Of a stretch of DNA of 49,218 nt, positions 16,990 to 27,022 are shown one piece after another. Both the position numbers and the translations under genes were made by a program. Position 1 is the stretch's first letter. Each line of letters begins with the position of its first letter. Below the pieces are notes generated by a model that was given only the letters and a program-made list of their open reading frames with translations, made no database searches and was not told where the DNA came from. This stretch comes from Colwellia sp. 39_35_sub15_T18 (GTDB taxonomy: Bacteria; Pseudomonadota; Gammaproteobacteria; Enterobacterales; Alteromonadaceae). The stretch lies in assembly GCA_002162675.1 (NCBI GenBank), contig MAAE01000001.1, positions 1-49,218 on the forward strand, in the 5' to 3' direction.

Positions 16990-18195
16990 TTATTTTTTTG
17001 TTCTTGTTCTATTTGTTTTTTTAACCTTTTTCTTGATTTGTTTAGGCGCTTTTGAAAACTCTTTATGGAAAGGCTGCTCTGTAACAACAGGAATGGCTTG
17101 CCCTATGCTATTTTCAATAGTAGTTAATTGCCTTATATCATTTTCTACAGCAAATGATATGGCCATGCCACTTTTGCCAGCACGAGCCGTTCGCCCTATA
17201 CGGTGTATGTAGTTTCTTGGATCTTCAGGAAGGTTATAGTTAATGACTAAAGTAATATTATCAACATCAATGCCACGCGCAGCAACATCCGTTGCAACTA
17301 ATACTCTTAAATTAGAATCTTTAAAGTTTTGTAACGCTTCCTCCCTAACTGCTTGTGTTTTACCACTATGAAGGCTAGCGGCAGTTATCGATGCTTTTTC
17401 TAGTGCGTTAACAATGATGTCAGCGCCATACTTTGTTTTACAAAAGATGAGTACTTTTTCATAGTCAGGTTTTGCCAATATATTAAACAATAAAGGTACT
17501 TTATTTGATTTATCAAGGTGGTATACACTTTGATTAACCAAGTCTATAGTAACCATTTGTGCAGCAATTTGAATTTTTGTTGGCTCGGTTAATATTGCTG
17601 TCGCTAGTACCTCTATTTCAGCAGGCATAGTCGCTGAAAATAATAGTGTTTGTCGCTTCTTTGGCAGTTTAGATATGATGTTTTGAACATCCTTAAAGAA
17701 CCCCATATCAAGCATCGTATCTGCTTCATCTAACACAAATACTTCTAACGCCTTAAAATTTATATCGCCCGTTTCAATTAAATCCAATAACCTGCCAGGG
17801 GTGGCCACTAAAATATCAAGTCCAAGTGCGATAGCGTCAACTTGGGCTTGTCTTCCTACACCACCATAAACAACCTTAGTTTTAAGCCCTAAACCATCAG
17901 AGTAGTTATCAATGTTTTGCATTATTTGCGAGGCAAGCTCACGTGTGGGCGTTAGTATGAGCGAACGCGTGCTCTTAGCTTTGATATCAACTTTATTTCG
18001 TGCAAAATTATTGATAATAGGCAATGAAAAGGCGGCAGTTTTTCCTGTTCCCGTTTGCGCTATACCAAGAAGATCATTGCCATTAATAAGAACAGGAATA
18101 CATTCTTTTTGGATTGGTGTGGGCTGTGTATAGCCTTTAAGAGTAACTCGGTCAATAATTGACTCTAAAAGTGAAAATGCTTTAAATTCTGACAT
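16990..18195 (-). CDS. DEAD-box ATP-dependent RNA helicase (RhlE-like)
   Basis: 401-aa DEAD-box helicase with all core motifs: Q-motif YTQPTPIQKECIPVL, motif I AQTGTGKTAAF, Ia PTRELA, Ib TPGRLLD, II DEAD, III SAT, IV IFCKTK, V ATDVAARGIDV and VI HRIGRTARAG. A short basic C-terminal tail (KKKVKKTNRTRTKK) probably adds RNA affinity. Such proteins unwind RNA duplexes in ribosome assembly or mRNA decay, and they are often multi-copy in cold-adapted marine bacteria. The ATG at 18195 is preferred over a TTG eight codons earlier because the family starts near FKAFSLL. A second RhlE-like paralogue is at 36938-38155. Confidence 0.92.
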   Translation of the reverse strand: MSEFKAFSLLESIIDRVTLKGYTQPTPIQKECIPVLINGNDLLGIAQTGTGKTAAFSLPIINNFARNKVDIKAKSTRSLILTPTRELASQIMQNIDNYSDGLGLKTKVVYGGVGRQAQVDAIALGLDILVATPGRLLDLIETGDINFKALEVFVLDEADTMLDMGFFKDVQNIISKLPKKRQTLLFSATMPAEIEVLATAILTEPTKIQIAAQMVTIDLVNQSVYHLDKSNKVPLLFNILAKPDYEKVLIFCKTKYGADIIVNALEKASITAASLHSGKTQAVREEALQNFKDSNLRVLVATDVAARGIDVDNITLVINYNLPEDPRNYIHRIGRTARAGKSGMAISFAVENDIRQLTTIENSIGQAIPVVTEQPFHKEFSKAPKQIKKKVKKTNRTRTKK

Positions 18196-18297
18196 GCTGG
18201 CTCGGTATTCTTTAATCAATAGCCTATTATTCTAACAGAATGCTTTAACATATTTAAGACGTATTAAGGTGGCTATTTCTGATACTGAAGGCAAATT

Positions 18298-18555
18298 TTA
18301 AGCGGCCTTACTCGAAATGCATGTTCTACATTTTGATTTGCCCGATAAGGGAATAACATCAGCTAACTTTCTGACTGATTTAATTTTTTCATTTGAGATA
18401 GCAAAAACGATCATCAAAAAAACTAATATTATTGGGTTAACCACCAATGCTTGAACAAATGAAATAGGTAGAATAAAGCCGATACTTAATATACCTATAA
18501 TCAATACAAAACTTATGATACGAATACCGTTATAAACAATGCTGTGAATATTCAT
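18298..18555 (-). CDS. small hypothetical membrane protein, 85 aa
   Basis: I do not recognise this protein. It has two hydrophobic segments (about residues 12-32 and 36-53), then a basic stretch and a C-terminal KCRTCISSKAA with a CxxC pair. A purine-rich AGAGAGAG precedes the ATG at suitable spacing. It lies between the helicase and a LysR regulator on the same strand with gaps of about 80-100 nt. It could be an inner-membrane protein with a small metal or redox site at the tail (speculative). Confidence 0.6.
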   Translation of the reverse strand: MNIHSIVYNGIRIISFVLIIGILSIGFILPISFVQALVVNPIILVFLMIVFAISNEKIKSVRKLADVIPLSGKSKCRTCISSKAA

Positions 18556-18641
18556 AGTAGCTCTCTCTGTTGCTTAAGTTACTACTATATTGCTCCACGT
18601 GGCCTTCGACAAACGTAAAATATTAACGGCATAACTGAGTA

Positions 18642-19550
18642 TCATTCATCTATACTAGTTTCAACTAACTGCTTGAACCAGCTGACAAATGAATGAATGT
18701 CATCACGCTCTTTATCTCGTGGATGATAAACAGCAAAACACGCAGGTGAAAATTGACTTTTTTCTTTAAATGGCTGAACCAGCAACCCTCGTTTTAAGGA
18801 AAGATTTTCAAGGGGAATAGCACCCAATGCCAAGCCCAAGCCTTGCTGAGCAGCCTGAATAACACCATCATACGAGCTAATACTTAGGCTAGATTTTGAG
18901 CCAACATTGGCAAGACCCACCGTTTTCCCCCATTGTGGCCAGCTATCTTTTATATCTGTATGCTGAATTAACGGCACCGACATTGTTTGTTCAACATGGG
19001 ACAAGTTATGTTGCTTAGCAAATTCTGGCGAGCATAAAGGGCTGACTTGTAAATTAAATATTTTTTCAGATATCACCCCGATATAGTCACCATCGCCAAG
19101 CCTTAGCGCCAAATCGAAATCATCGTAGCGTAGATCAATCAGTTCCATTGATGTTTCTATTCTGAGTTCAATTGATGGGTATTGGCGTTGAAACAGACCT
19201 AAATTAGGAATGATAATATTACTGGCGATAGTAGGTATTGTTGATATTCGCAGTAATGAGGATTGAGCTTGTGCAGAAAATTCTTGCTTGAGCGATGTCG
19301 TGCCATGCTCCAGTAAATGAAATACCGCTTGCACTGTCTCCATATATTTCTCACCGGCAAGCGTCAGTTTCACGCCCCTTGTTATCCGTTTAAATAACAC
19401 TATGCCGATGTTTGCTTCCAGTGATTTTATTTGATGACTAATGGCGGACGGTGTCAAGGACAACTCTTCAGCTGCTTTTTTGAAACTTGAGTGACGCCCA
19501 GCCGCTTCAAAAAGTTGTAGTAAATGTAAAGGCGGTAATCTTCGTTTCAT
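18642..19550 (-). CDS. LysR-family regulator, GcvA-like
   Basis: 302-aa LysR-type regulator. The winged helix-turn-helix (residues 5-65: LPPLHLLQLFEAAGRHSSFK, then ELSLTPSAISHQIKSLE) is of the GcvA/AmpR-like subgroup. The remainder is the periplasmic-binding-like effector domain. These proteins usually regulate a divergent gene, but here the upstream 560 nt contains no divergent coding gene, only a candidate small RNA ending at 19965. The effector is unknown. Confidence 0.9.
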   Translation of the reverse strand: MKRRLPPLHLLQLFEAAGRHSSFKKAAEELSLTPSAISHQIKSLEANIGIVLFKRITRGVKLTLAGEKYMETVQAVFHLLEHGTTSLKQEFSAQAQSSLLRISTIPTIASNIIIPNLGLFQRQYPSIELRIETSMELIDLRYDDFDLALRLGDGDYIGVISEKIFNLQVSPLCSPEFAKQHNLSHVEQTMSVPLIQHTDIKDSWPQWGKTVGLANVGSKSSLSISSYDGVIQAAQQGLGLALGAIPLENLSLKRGLLVQPFKEKSQFSPACFAVYHPRDKERDDIHSFVSWFKQLVETSIDE

Positions 19551-19739
19551 AAATGTTCATCATCTAAAGTGCGGGTTAATTAAAGGTGATTCGTTTACTG
19601 CTGCAATTAATGATAACTTATCTTCGTTAATTAATACTCTCTTTAGAGCATAAAAAATAATGTTATAACAACACTTTCTTCAACAATAAATTGTTTATTT
19701 TCAGCCGCTAAAGAAAAATAAAGATAATAAATTAAATTT

Positions 19740-19966
19740 TTTTCATTAGGTTTTCGTTAAGGTGTTTCCGTTAGATAGTTGTCTTACCTTTTCAGCCGAC
19801 CCACAATATACTGCATCGCTAATAAATATCAAATAAAGTACCCTATATATTCGAGTCAAAATGGGGTTATGCTTAAGTTATTCAATGGTTATATACTTAA
19901 ATCAGCGACTATTAATCTATGTATTAGTAGGCTTATTACTGAAATTTTCAGTAATAAGCCTTTTTC
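19740..19966 (+). ncRNA. candidate small RNA ending in a perfect intrinsic terminator
   Basis: The 19551-20112 gap has no credible protein, yet the plus strand carries a textbook terminator at 19929-19965. Some transcript must end there, and the adjacent LysR gene runs the other way. The 5' end is not defined: the start given is only the AT-rich zone where a promoter could be. A 63-codon frame (19779-19970) runs into the terminator itself and does not look like protein. Confidence 0.4.
19929..19965 (+). terminator. perfect 15-bp intrinsic terminator
   Basis: AGGCTTATTACTGAA pairs with TTCAGTAATAAGCCT around a 3-nt loop and is followed by a run of T. The T-run is only on the plus-strand side, so the terminator serves rightward transcription. 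Confidence 0.85.
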
Positions 19967-20112
19967 ATAAAACAACGCAATATTTAAAAATAAAATTTTG
20001 AAATATAAAGAATTTACGATAGATTACTAGTAACCAAGTAGATGGGGATTACTGATCCGTCTGCATAATATTGCTATGTTTACATCATTTATAAATTAAA
20101 TGGGGATATTTT

Positions 20113-20271
20113 ATGAAAAAAATTATTAGTCTATTATTAACTGCCTTCGTTCTTACGGCTTGTACACCGAAGATAGGAAGCGAAGAATGGTGCTCTGATA
20201 TGAAAGAAAAATCGAAAGGGGATTGGGCAGCTACAGAAACTAAAGATTTTGCCAAACATTGCATATTTTAA
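20113..20271 (+). CDS. DUF3012 small lipoprotein, 52 aa
   Basis: A short frame with lipoprotein signal MKKIISLLLTAFVLTACTPK (lipobox LTAC, lipidated Cys at residue 17). The mature part contains EEWCSDMKEKSKGDWAATE and ends AKHCIF. This is the full DUF3012 pattern with its two conserved Cys, so the gene is real despite its size. GGGG/GGAT lies upstream at suitable distance. The protein should be anchored in a membrane facing the periplasm. Its function is unknown. Confidence 0.85.
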   Translation: MKKIISLLLTAFVLTACTPKIGSEEWCSDMKEKSKGDWAATETKDFAKHCIF

Positions 20272-20663
20272 GATAAATAAACAAAAAACTATGTCATTAG
20301 CGATACTAATGCCTAAAATGTATCACAATGAAAAGTTTCAATAGTTTACCAAAAATTGATATTAAACTTTCAGATTGTATTTCAAATACCTACCAACCTT
20401 ATTCCTTTGCTGTGTTGTCATTTCGTTTTATAAGAATGAATTGATTTTTATAAAACGTCTTGCCAATTTGGATTTGCACAAGAAACACACTATAATTAGC
20501 TGTTGTGTTGTCGTTCACATTGATGAAGATGAGCAATACATTTAACTCATAAAACTTGGGCTATAGGTTACTAATTTCTCTCAAATTTAAGCCATATTTA
20601 GCTTGTAAACAACTCAGCTTGAAATTCCACTTATATAGTACCTTGAGTTCATTAGGACAAATT
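20272..20663. other. gene-free stretch with one inverted repeat
   Basis: No gene was found. CGTTTTATAA (20424-20433) and TTATAAAACG (20448-20457) form a perfect 10-bp inverted repeat with a 14-nt loop. It lies about 205 nt before the DUF4382 gene and lacks a T-tail, so a regulatory or structural role is possible but unproven. Confidence 0.4.
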
Positions 20664-21638
20664 ATGTTAAATAAAAAACACCTTGTTACCTGCACTCTAT
20701 GCACCTTTATACTGACTGGCTGTGGCGGAAGCTCAAGTGATAACTCAAACGATAATATGCCATTGCCTAGTTTTTCTTTATCGGTAAGTGACGCCCCTGT
20801 TGATGACCTTACTGAAGTCGTTATATGTTTCAATCAAATAGAGCTTAAAAGCAGTGGCGGTGATGCTGTTTTCACCATAGGTAATGAAAGCGGAATGATT
20901 GCGACTAATGACTTATGTTTAGATAACGATGGTAGTGTTATACCTAATACGGTAGGTATTGATTTAAAACAATATACAGGCAGTGATTCTATTGCTTTAA
21001 TTGAAGGCATAAGCATTGCAGCAGGCGATTATACACAATTACGCTTGCTCATGAGCGATGGCTCTTACGGCACTGACGCTCAAACGAATGAAAAAATCAC
21101 TATAAGTGTTCCTTCAAATGAACTTAAGCTCGATGCTTTCACCGCAACGTTAGGTGGCACAGTAGACTTCACACTAGAATTTGATCTAAATAAAGCGATG
21201 ACAAACCCTGTCGGTCAAGCAGGATATTTTCTTAAACCGCGTGGGGTTAGATTAGTTAATAATAATGAAGCAGGTCATATTGAAGGCACTGTTTCGGAAA
21301 CATTATTACTTAATAATCAATGTACGCCGCTTTCTGACTCATCAGTAAATGTAGCAAGTGTTTATATGTATGATGGCTCAAATGTAGCTATTGATACCCT
21401 AGAAGATAATGGTGGAGACGAAAACAAAAGCTTACCTTATACAAGCACCGCAGTTACTTTTGATAGTGAACAAACGAGCTATAACTTTGAGATCGGCTTT
21501 ATTAAAGCGGGAGATTATACCATTGCAGTGAGTTGTGATATTGAAGATGACCCTGAAATTGACGAAGAGATAAACTTTATCACTTCGCAAAATGTTACCG
21601 TGCTTGCAGGAAGCTCCCCCGTTCAAGTCAATTTTTAG
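20664..21638 (+). CDS. DUF4382 lipoprotein
   Basis: 324-aa secreted lipoprotein. The signal MLNKKHLVTCTLCTFILTGC ends in a lipobox (LTGC), followed by a Gly/Ser/Asn/Asp linker. Residues about 30-200 match DUF4382: LSVSDAPVDDLTEVVICFNQ, IELKSSGG, then GIDLKQYTGSDSIALIEG and AAGDYTQLRLLM. The remaining part is a beta-rich domain, probably carboxypeptidase-regulatory-like. The ATG at 20664 has AGGA upstream and begins the signal peptide. The longer frame from 20556 has no such support. Function of the family is unknown. It is likely on the cell surface or in the periplasm. Confidence 0.88.
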   Translation: MLNKKHLVTCTLCTFILTGCGGSSSDNSNDNMPLPSFSLSVSDAPVDDLTEVVICFNQIELKSSGGDAVFTIGNESGMIATNDLCLDNDGSVIPNTVGIDLKQYTGSDSIALIEGISIAAGDYTQLRLLMSDGSYGTDAQTNEKITISVPSNELKLDAFTATLGGTVDFTLEFDLNKAMTNPVGQAGYFLKPRGVRLVNNNEAGHIEGTVSETLLLNNQCTPLSDSSVNVASVYMYDGSNVAIDTLEDNGGDENKSLPYTSTAVTFDSEQTSYNFEIGFIKAGDYTIAVSCDIEDDPEIDEEINFITSQNVTVLAGSSPVQVNF

Positions 21639-21848
21639 AGCCTGTCACTCACCACTGTCTGGTAAGTTAATACACCTACTACGTTTGCACCTTTTCTGCT
21701 TACTCTACGGCTTATTTCACCAAAGTAAAAATATCAAGAAAAAAAACGCATTAAGCAACTAATTTTGATTAATAATTTGCAAATATCGTCTTTGTAACTC
21801 ACGCTTAAGCAACCCCTCAAATGATGAAATAGCTTAAAGGATTATACT

Positions 21849-22211
21849 ATGAGTGAGACCTTGTACGACAAATATGGTGGTTTCGACACATTTAGCACTG
21901 TTGTGAGTAATTTTTATCAAAAAATATTAGACAGTGAAGAACTTGCTCCTTATTTTGATAACGTTAATATGGAAAAATTAATGTCACATCAAACTAGTTT
22001 CATATCTACGGCACTCGGCGGTCCAGAGAAATACACCGGTTTAGATCTACGTAAGGCTCATGCACCATACGATATTACTGTTCCTCACTTTCAAGAAGTG
22101 GCAGAGCTGTTAGAAGAATCTCTTGATGAAGCAGGTGTCGAACAAAAAGATATTACCAGCATAATTTCAATAGTTGAAAATTTGATGGAGCAAATCGTTT
22201 CAAGTGTTTAA
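21849..22211 (+). CDS. group 1 truncated haemoglobin
   Basis: 120-aa globin of the truncated (2-on-2) group 1. It starts [15 protein letters not shown], has FYQKIL with Tyr23 at position B10 and PYFDNV with Phe36 at CD1. [18 protein letters not shown] is the E helix and following GGP turn, and KAHAPYDIT carries the proximal haem His71. Members bind O2 or NO and often protect against NO. The stop codon overlaps the GTG start of the following hybrid kinase by 8 nt, so both proteins are made from one transcript and probably coupled. AAAGGATT precedes the ATG. Confidence 0.93.
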   Translation: MSETLYDKYGGFDTFSTVVSNFYQKILDSEELAPYFDNVNMEKLMSHQTSFISTALGGPEKYTGLDLRKAHAPYDITVPHFQEVAELLEESLDEAGVEQKDITSIISIVENLMEQIVSSV

Positions 22212-23787
22212 CTCTAACAAGTTTGAAATGAGTTCAAAGCTAAAGAACTTATCTGAATTACTTAATGATTTAGATCAGGCTCTGATACTTTGTCACTGTG
22301 AAACATTTGAAATTATTGAATATAACCAAGTACTTGCTAAATGGTATCCAACTGAGCTCGTACATAATTCAATTGAATATATATTTGATGAAGATGTGAT
22401 CAGGCGAATAGGTAATGCCGTAACAAAAAAACGTAAATATCGATTTAAAGTGGAGCGAATGATTGGTTCTCGTAAAGAGCATATTGATTTCAATACGAAA
22501 TTAATTTCAACGAGTGAACATCAAAACTATCTGTTACTGCAAGGCTCGGTTAATAGTACCACAGCGCAATTAACTAAAATGATCAAAGATCACAGTTTAA
22601 TTACCACAAAAAATAGGAAAATATTAGAACAAGCGATTAATGAAGCTCAAGCGGCTAATCAAGCTAAGAGTATGTTTTTAGCGACAATCAGTCATGAATT
22701 GAGAACGCCAATGAATGGTATTTTAGGCATGGTACAGCAGTTTTATAAAACGTCGCCAACTCATCAACAATTCGATTTAATCAATATAATTGAAAGTTCA
22801 GGCGAGCAACTACTCGCTATTATTAATCAAGTTCTTGATTTTTCAAAAATTGAAGCCAATAAAATAGAACTTCATAGCTCTCCAACCCATATAAAAGACT
22901 TGCTGATAGATGTGATCTCTTTATGCAATAGCAGTGTAAAAAACACTAATAACCTTAAGGTTATGACAGTATTTAAAGAGGATGATTACCCTATAGTGCT
23001 GGTAGATGATGTACGCTTAAAACAAGTATTAATTAACTTAGTGAATAATGCGATTAAATTCACCGAACAAGGTAGCGTAGAGCTAAAATTAAACTTACTT
23101 TCCGCTTGTGATAAGCATTGCCAGTTAGAGTTTTCGGTCACTGATACCGGTGTTGGGATTGAACGCGAAAGAATTTCAGAACTTTTTAAGCCATTTACCC
23201 AATATGATTCTTCTACCACCAGAAGTTATGGCGGAACGGGATTAGGCCTAAGTATTAGCCAACAATTAATTAAATTAATGAACAGCAAAATTAAGGTTAG
23301 TAGCGCCAAAGGTCTAGGCAGTACATTTGTTTTTGTACTATCTTTACCTATTAGTGAGCAACAAAAAACGACACAACTCGCCCAAGAGCCAATAACAGAA
23401 ATATCATCACTTAAAGATAAAGTCATATTGGTTGCTGACGATAATCGCATTAATAGGAAAATAGTGTCGATGGCTCTAGATGGTTCTCAAGCCAAAATTT
23501 TGATAGCTGAAAATGGTCTAGAAGCGATTGAAGAATTTAAACAACACCCTATAGATATCATTTTGATGGATTGTTTAATGCCGATGATGGATGGCTTTGA
23601 AGCCACGAAAAAAATTAGAAAATTAGAAACAGCTCAACAACACACCCTTATTTTGGCATTAACCGCAAGTGCTTCAAATGAGGTAAGGGAGCAATGTAAA
23701 GCAGTGGGTATGGATGGCATCATGCTCAAGCCTTTTAAGTTTGACTTATTGCTCAGTAAAATAAATCAAGGACTTGCTAATAAATAG
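22204..23787 (+). CDS. hybrid sensor histidine kinase with receiver domain, coupled to the globin
   Basis: 527-aa soluble protein with no transmembrane segment. Residues ~10-125 form a PAS-like input region without clear haem ligands, followed by a coiled-coil linker. Then come HisKA ([15 protein letters not shown], phospho-accepting His about 164), HATPase with NNAIKFT, DTGVGI and GGTGLGL boxes, and a C-terminal receiver ([11 protein letters not shown], acceptor Asp about 455 in [12 protein letters not shown], Lys in MLKPF). The start is a GTG inside the globin gene. An ATG at 22228 is an alternative. With no Hpt domain, phosphate must pass to a partner, and the next gene encodes an Hpt. The globin is a plausible sensor input (inference). 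Confidence 0.92.
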   Translation: MFNSNKFEMSSKLKNLSELLNDLDQALILCHCETFEIIEYNQVLAKWYPTELVHNSIEYIFDEDVIRRIGNAVTKKRKYRFKVERMIGSRKEHIDFNTKLISTSEHQNYLLLQGSVNSTTAQLTKMIKDHSLITTKNRKILEQAINEAQAANQAKSMFLATISHELRTPMNGILGMVQQFYKTSPTHQQFDLINIIESSGEQLLAIINQVLDFSKIEANKIELHSSPTHIKDLLIDVISLCNSSVKNTNNLKVMTVFKEDDYPIVLVDDVRLKQVLINLVNNAIKFTEQGSVELKLNLLSACDKHCQLEFSVTDTGVGIERERISELFKPFTQYDSSTTRSYGGTGLGLSISQQLIKLMNSKIKVSSAKGLGSTFVFVLSLPISEQQKTTQLAQEPITEISSLKDKVILVADDNRINRKIVSMALDGSQAKILIAENGLEAIEEFKQHPIDIILMDCLMPMMDGFEATKKIRKLETAQQHTLILALTASASNEVREQCKAVGMDGIMLKPFKFDLLLSKINQGLANK

Positions 23788-23803
23788 CCTTACAACAAAA
23801 TCT

Positions 23804-23837
23804 ACTAAGCACTAAGCACTAAGCACTAAGCACTAAG
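23804..23837. repeat. 7-bp tandem repeat (ACTAAGC), 4.9 units
   Basis: Nearly five exact copies of ACTAAGC lie between the two hybrid kinase genes, just before the second. Exact copies imply recent slippage. It could change spacing between the genes. Confidence 0.85.
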
Positions 23838-23889
23838 AAAAGTTAATGTTAATTTTTGCCTTGGTGTTTCACATGGAAATGGAAAAAAT

Positions 23890-26487
23890 ATGAAAAATAA
23901 TATAGTGCCCATTTTATCGACGAAATTAGTGGTGTTGGCTTTAGTCGGCATCATTTTTATAATCGCATTTGTTCCCTCGGCCATTAAAGAATATTCGTTA
24001 ACAGAAGCGCAAGAGTCCATTGACCAACTAATACTAATTTTAGTTATGGCTTTTATTGCGCTCTATATAGCTATTGTTTTTATCTTCAATAAAACAATAA
24101 AAGTGAGATTAAGAACGCTTATTTTTCCCCTAAAAAACCAAAAAATTGCCATGGATGCCCATTCACTAGTGTCGATGACAGATCTGAAAGGAAATATCAC
24201 CTTTGTTAACGACAAGTTCATAAAAGTGAGTGGTTATAACGAAGCTGAATTGCTTGGTAAAAATCACAATCTGCTTAATTCCAATAATCACCCCAAAAGC
24301 TATTGGCAAAACATGTATTTGACCGTTTCACAAGGAGAAACATGGCATGACCAAGTGCGTAATCGTGCTAAAGACGGTCATTACTATTGGGTTGATACCA
24401 CCATAGTGCCCAATTATGATGAAAAAAATCAACTTATCGGTTACACCTCAATTCGTACCGATATTAGTGAACAAAAAGAAAACCTAGTACAACTTGCCTT
24501 AGCTAAAGAGCAAGCAGAAGTTGCCAGTGTTTCAAAGGCTGATTTTCTTGCCAACATGAGCCATGAAATACGCACGCCAATGAATGGTGTCATTGGCATG
24601 AACAACTTATTATTGGCTTCTGAGCTAAATACAGAGCAACTCAAACTTGCCAAAACAGTCAAATCATCGGCAGTAAGTTTACTGGCCATTATCAACGATA
24701 TTTTAGACTTTTCTAAAGTGGAAGCGGGTAAGCTCGAGCTTGAATTAATTCCCTTCGATTTGGGCAATATGCTTGAAGATCTTGGCGCTACCATGAACTT
24801 TCAAGCCGAAGCTAAAGGATTACAATTGATATGTCCGGCAAATCCATTAATAAAACAGTGGGTTAAAGCAGATCCAGGTCGCATTAGACAAATTCTAACC
24901 AATTTAATTGGTAATGCCATTAAATTTACCGAACAAGGCGAAGTGGCTGTTTATGTGCAAGTTATTGAGCAAACAGCACATCAAAAAGTGCTTCGTTTTG
25001 ACGTTAAAGATACCGGTATTGGCATAAGTGAGTCGCAGCAACAGCACTTGTTTACCCAGTTTTCTCAAGCAGATAGCTCCACCACTCGTAAATATGGTGG
25101 TACTGGTTTGGGGTTATCTATCTGTAAAAAATTGGTTGAATTGATGCAAGGAGAAATAGGTATAGATAGCGAAGTAGCTAACGGTACTACTTTTTGGTTT
25201 ACCCTAACACTAGCTAATGCAAAAGCGGTTAATGAAGCGCCAACGTATAACACTGATATTCAAAACGAAAAAATACTCATCGTGGATGATAATGAAACCA
25301 ATCGAATGTTGATGCACCAACTTCACAAAATATGGGCTATTCCACATTCAGTTACCACTAACGCGAAAACGGCTTTGGTAGAATTAGCACAGGCGGCTCA
25401 GCACAATAGTCCTTACACTATTGCCATTTTAGATATGCACATGCCCGAAATGGATGGCATTGAGTTATGTCAGCGTATACAAGCAGACGCTCAACTTAAA
25501 GGTATAAAAATGATCATGGTGTCATCACATGCACAGAGCGGTGATGGCGCTAAAGTAAAAGCAGCAGGTTTTCATGGCTACCTCAGCAAACCTATCCAAC
25601 AGTCTGAATTATTCGATATTCTCTTGATGGTTTCAGGGCTTAAAGAAAAATCCCCACAATTGATTACTCGTCATTCCGCTAAAGAGCATGCGCAATTTAA
25701 GGGGCATTTATTGGTGGTAGAAGATAATGCCACTAATCAACTAGTGATAGAAGGTTTGCTAAAAGCGTTGGGGTTAACCGTCGATTTAGCAGCCAATGGT
25801 GAAGAAGCAATCTCAGCACTAAAACGTGGCAATGTACACGACTTAGTGTTTATGGATTGCCAAATGCCTGTTATGGATGGTTATACGGCAACCGCTAAAA
25901 TAAGAGATCCCCAAACGGGCTTAGAGAATCCTCTAATCCCTATCATTGCCATGACCGCTAATGCCATGGCTGGCGACAAACAAAAATGTCTAGACGCTGG
26001 TATGGACGATTACCTAGCAAAGCCAGTGAATCCCGTCAAAGTACAGGCAATGTTAAAGCAATGGCTACCTAACACTAACCCCAAAAAAACAGTGACAACA
26101 AGCCTAGCTAACACGGTAACAAAGACAACTAGCGATATATTAATTTTCGATTACGACGATATGGCCAAGCGGCTTATGCACAAACCGGATTTAATGAGAT
26201 CAGTCGCTGAAATGTTTTGCCAAGACTTGGTCGAACAAATTAACGATATAAAAATAAACATTACCCAAAACAATATTGAACAAGTTGAAGCCATAGCTCA
26301 TAAAATAAAAGGTGCTTCCGCCAATGTTGGTGGCTTAGCCTTAAGTGCTTTAGCTCTTGAAATAGAACTCGCCAGCAAAGCGGGTAAAATTGACACCGTA
26401 AATAACAATATAAATGATTTAGAACTCGCCTTTAGCCATTTAAAAACGGAAATGGGGCAAAAAATTAATGATATGGCTCATTGCTGA
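23890..26487 (+). CDS. membrane hybrid histidine kinase: PAS, HisKA, HATPase, two receivers, Hpt
   Basis: 865-aa kinase. Two membrane helices (about residues 9-30 and 45-66) enclose only a very short periplasmic loop. They are followed by a PAS/PAC unit (about 85-200, [20 protein letters not shown], then [11 protein letters not shown]), HisKA ([15 protein letters not shown], His about 223) and HATPase ([26 protein letters not shown]). Receiver 1 has Asp about 514 in [11 protein letters not shown], receiver 2 has Asp about 655 in [11 protein letters not shown], and the C-terminal Hpt carries [12 protein letters not shown] (His about 803). The layout resembles BarA/ArcB-type phosphorelay kinases. 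It lies about 100 nt after the globin-linked kinase, whose missing Hpt function it could supply. The final response regulator is not in the window. Confidence 0.93.
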   Translation: MKNNIVPILSTKLVVLALVGIIFIIAFVPSAIKEYSLTEAQESIDQLILILVMAFIALYIAIVFIFNKTIKVRLRTLIFPLKNQKIAMDAHSLVSMTDLKGNITFVNDKFIKVSGYNEAELLGKNHNLLNSNNHPKSYWQNMYLTVSQGETWHDQVRNRAKDGHYYWVDTTIVPNYDEKNQLIGYTSIRTDISEQKENLVQLALAKEQAEVASVSKADFLANMSHEIRTPMNGVIGMNNLLLASELNTEQLKLAKTVKSSAVSLLAIINDILDFSKVEAGKLELELIPFDLGNMLEDLGATMNFQAEAKGLQLICPANPLIKQWVKADPGRIRQILTNLIGNAIKFTEQGEVAVYVQVIEQTAHQKVLRFDVKDTGIGISESQQQHLFTQFSQADSSTTRKYGGTGLGLSICKKLVELMQGEIGIDSEVANGTTFWFTLTLANAKAVNEAPTYNTDIQNEKILIVDDNETNRMLMHQLHKIWAIPHSVTTNAKTALVELAQAAQHNSPYTIAILDMHMPEMDGIELCQRIQADAQLKGIKMIMVSSHAQSGDGAKVKAAGFHGYLSKPIQQSELFDILLMVSGLKEKSPQLITRHSAKEHAQFKGHLLVVEDNATNQLVIEGLLKALGLTVDLAANGEEAISALKRGNVHDLVFMDCQMPVMDGYTATAKIRDPQTGLENPLIPIIAMTANAMAGDKQKCLDAGMDDYLAKPVNPVKVQAMLKQWLPNTNPKKTVTTSLANTVTKTTSDILIFDYDDMAKRLMHKPDLMRSVAEMFCQDLVEQINDIKINITQNNIEQVEAIAHKIKGASANVGGLALSALALEIELASKAGKIDTVNNNINDLELAFSHLKTEMGQKINDMAHC

Positions 26488-26593
26488 GGGTTACCTTGTC
26501 TTAGCTTAAGGTATTAATAAAGAATAGCTTGCCCCTCGTTCCAACAAGTAGCTGAACAACTACTGTGCTTCCAATTAACTGGCCATATTACTA

Positions 26594-26757
26594 TTAATAC
26601 CAATTGACTAACTAAGTGATCATTTTCACATGGCCTAAATATCCAATAACGTCGTTGCTTTCAATCCTAATAACCCGCTATTGCTCAATCAAGCGCCTTG
26701 TTCTTGAAAATTTATTCTCATTGAATTCTGTCCCCTTAATTGATCCAAATGGTATAA
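26594..26757. mobile_element. MITE-like element, about 164 bp
   Basis: The ends TTAATACCAATTG (26594-26606) and CCAAATGGTATAA (26745-26757) are imperfect inverted repeats of the TTATACCA type. The interior has no coding potential. Short palindromic elements with such ends are widespread in Colwellia- and Shewanella-like genomes, as I recall. A 62-codon open frame over this region is not a gene. The rest of the gene-free stretch 26488-27022 holds the 13-bp repeat below and nothing else I recognise. Confidence 0.5.
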
Positions 26758-26778
26758 CGCTAAACCCCAATCAGGTTT

Positions 26779-26817
26779 ACTCTATATTTAAACTCTATAT
26801 TTAAACTCTATATTTAA
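26779..26817. repeat. 13-bp tandem repeat (ACTCTATATTTAA), 3 exact units
   Basis: Three exact head-to-tail copies lie 22 nt after the MITE-like element and about 205 nt before the PhoR-like kinase gene. Confidence 0.85.
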
Positions 26818-27022
26818 ATTCAGCCGCAATAAGCTTTTGTGGCAGCGATCATAACCACCTTATACCTAACATCACCATAATAACGTTGTATTATAATGAA
26901 AATTATATGAAAATAGTTTTATTGTCCAAAGAATAAACCTGAAATAAATGATATTTAGCAGGCAAAAAACTTACTCATCAATAACAACGAACAGCCATTA
27001 ACGAATGTAGAACGAATATAAA

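Noticed and set aside
19779..19970. 63-codon open frame
   Set aside because: It runs through the terminator stem and has a composition unlike the coding genes here. The region is better explained as RNA.
26616..26804. 62-codon open frame
   Set aside because: It lies across the MITE-like element and the 13-bp repeat, has no ribosome binding site and no recognisable protein features.
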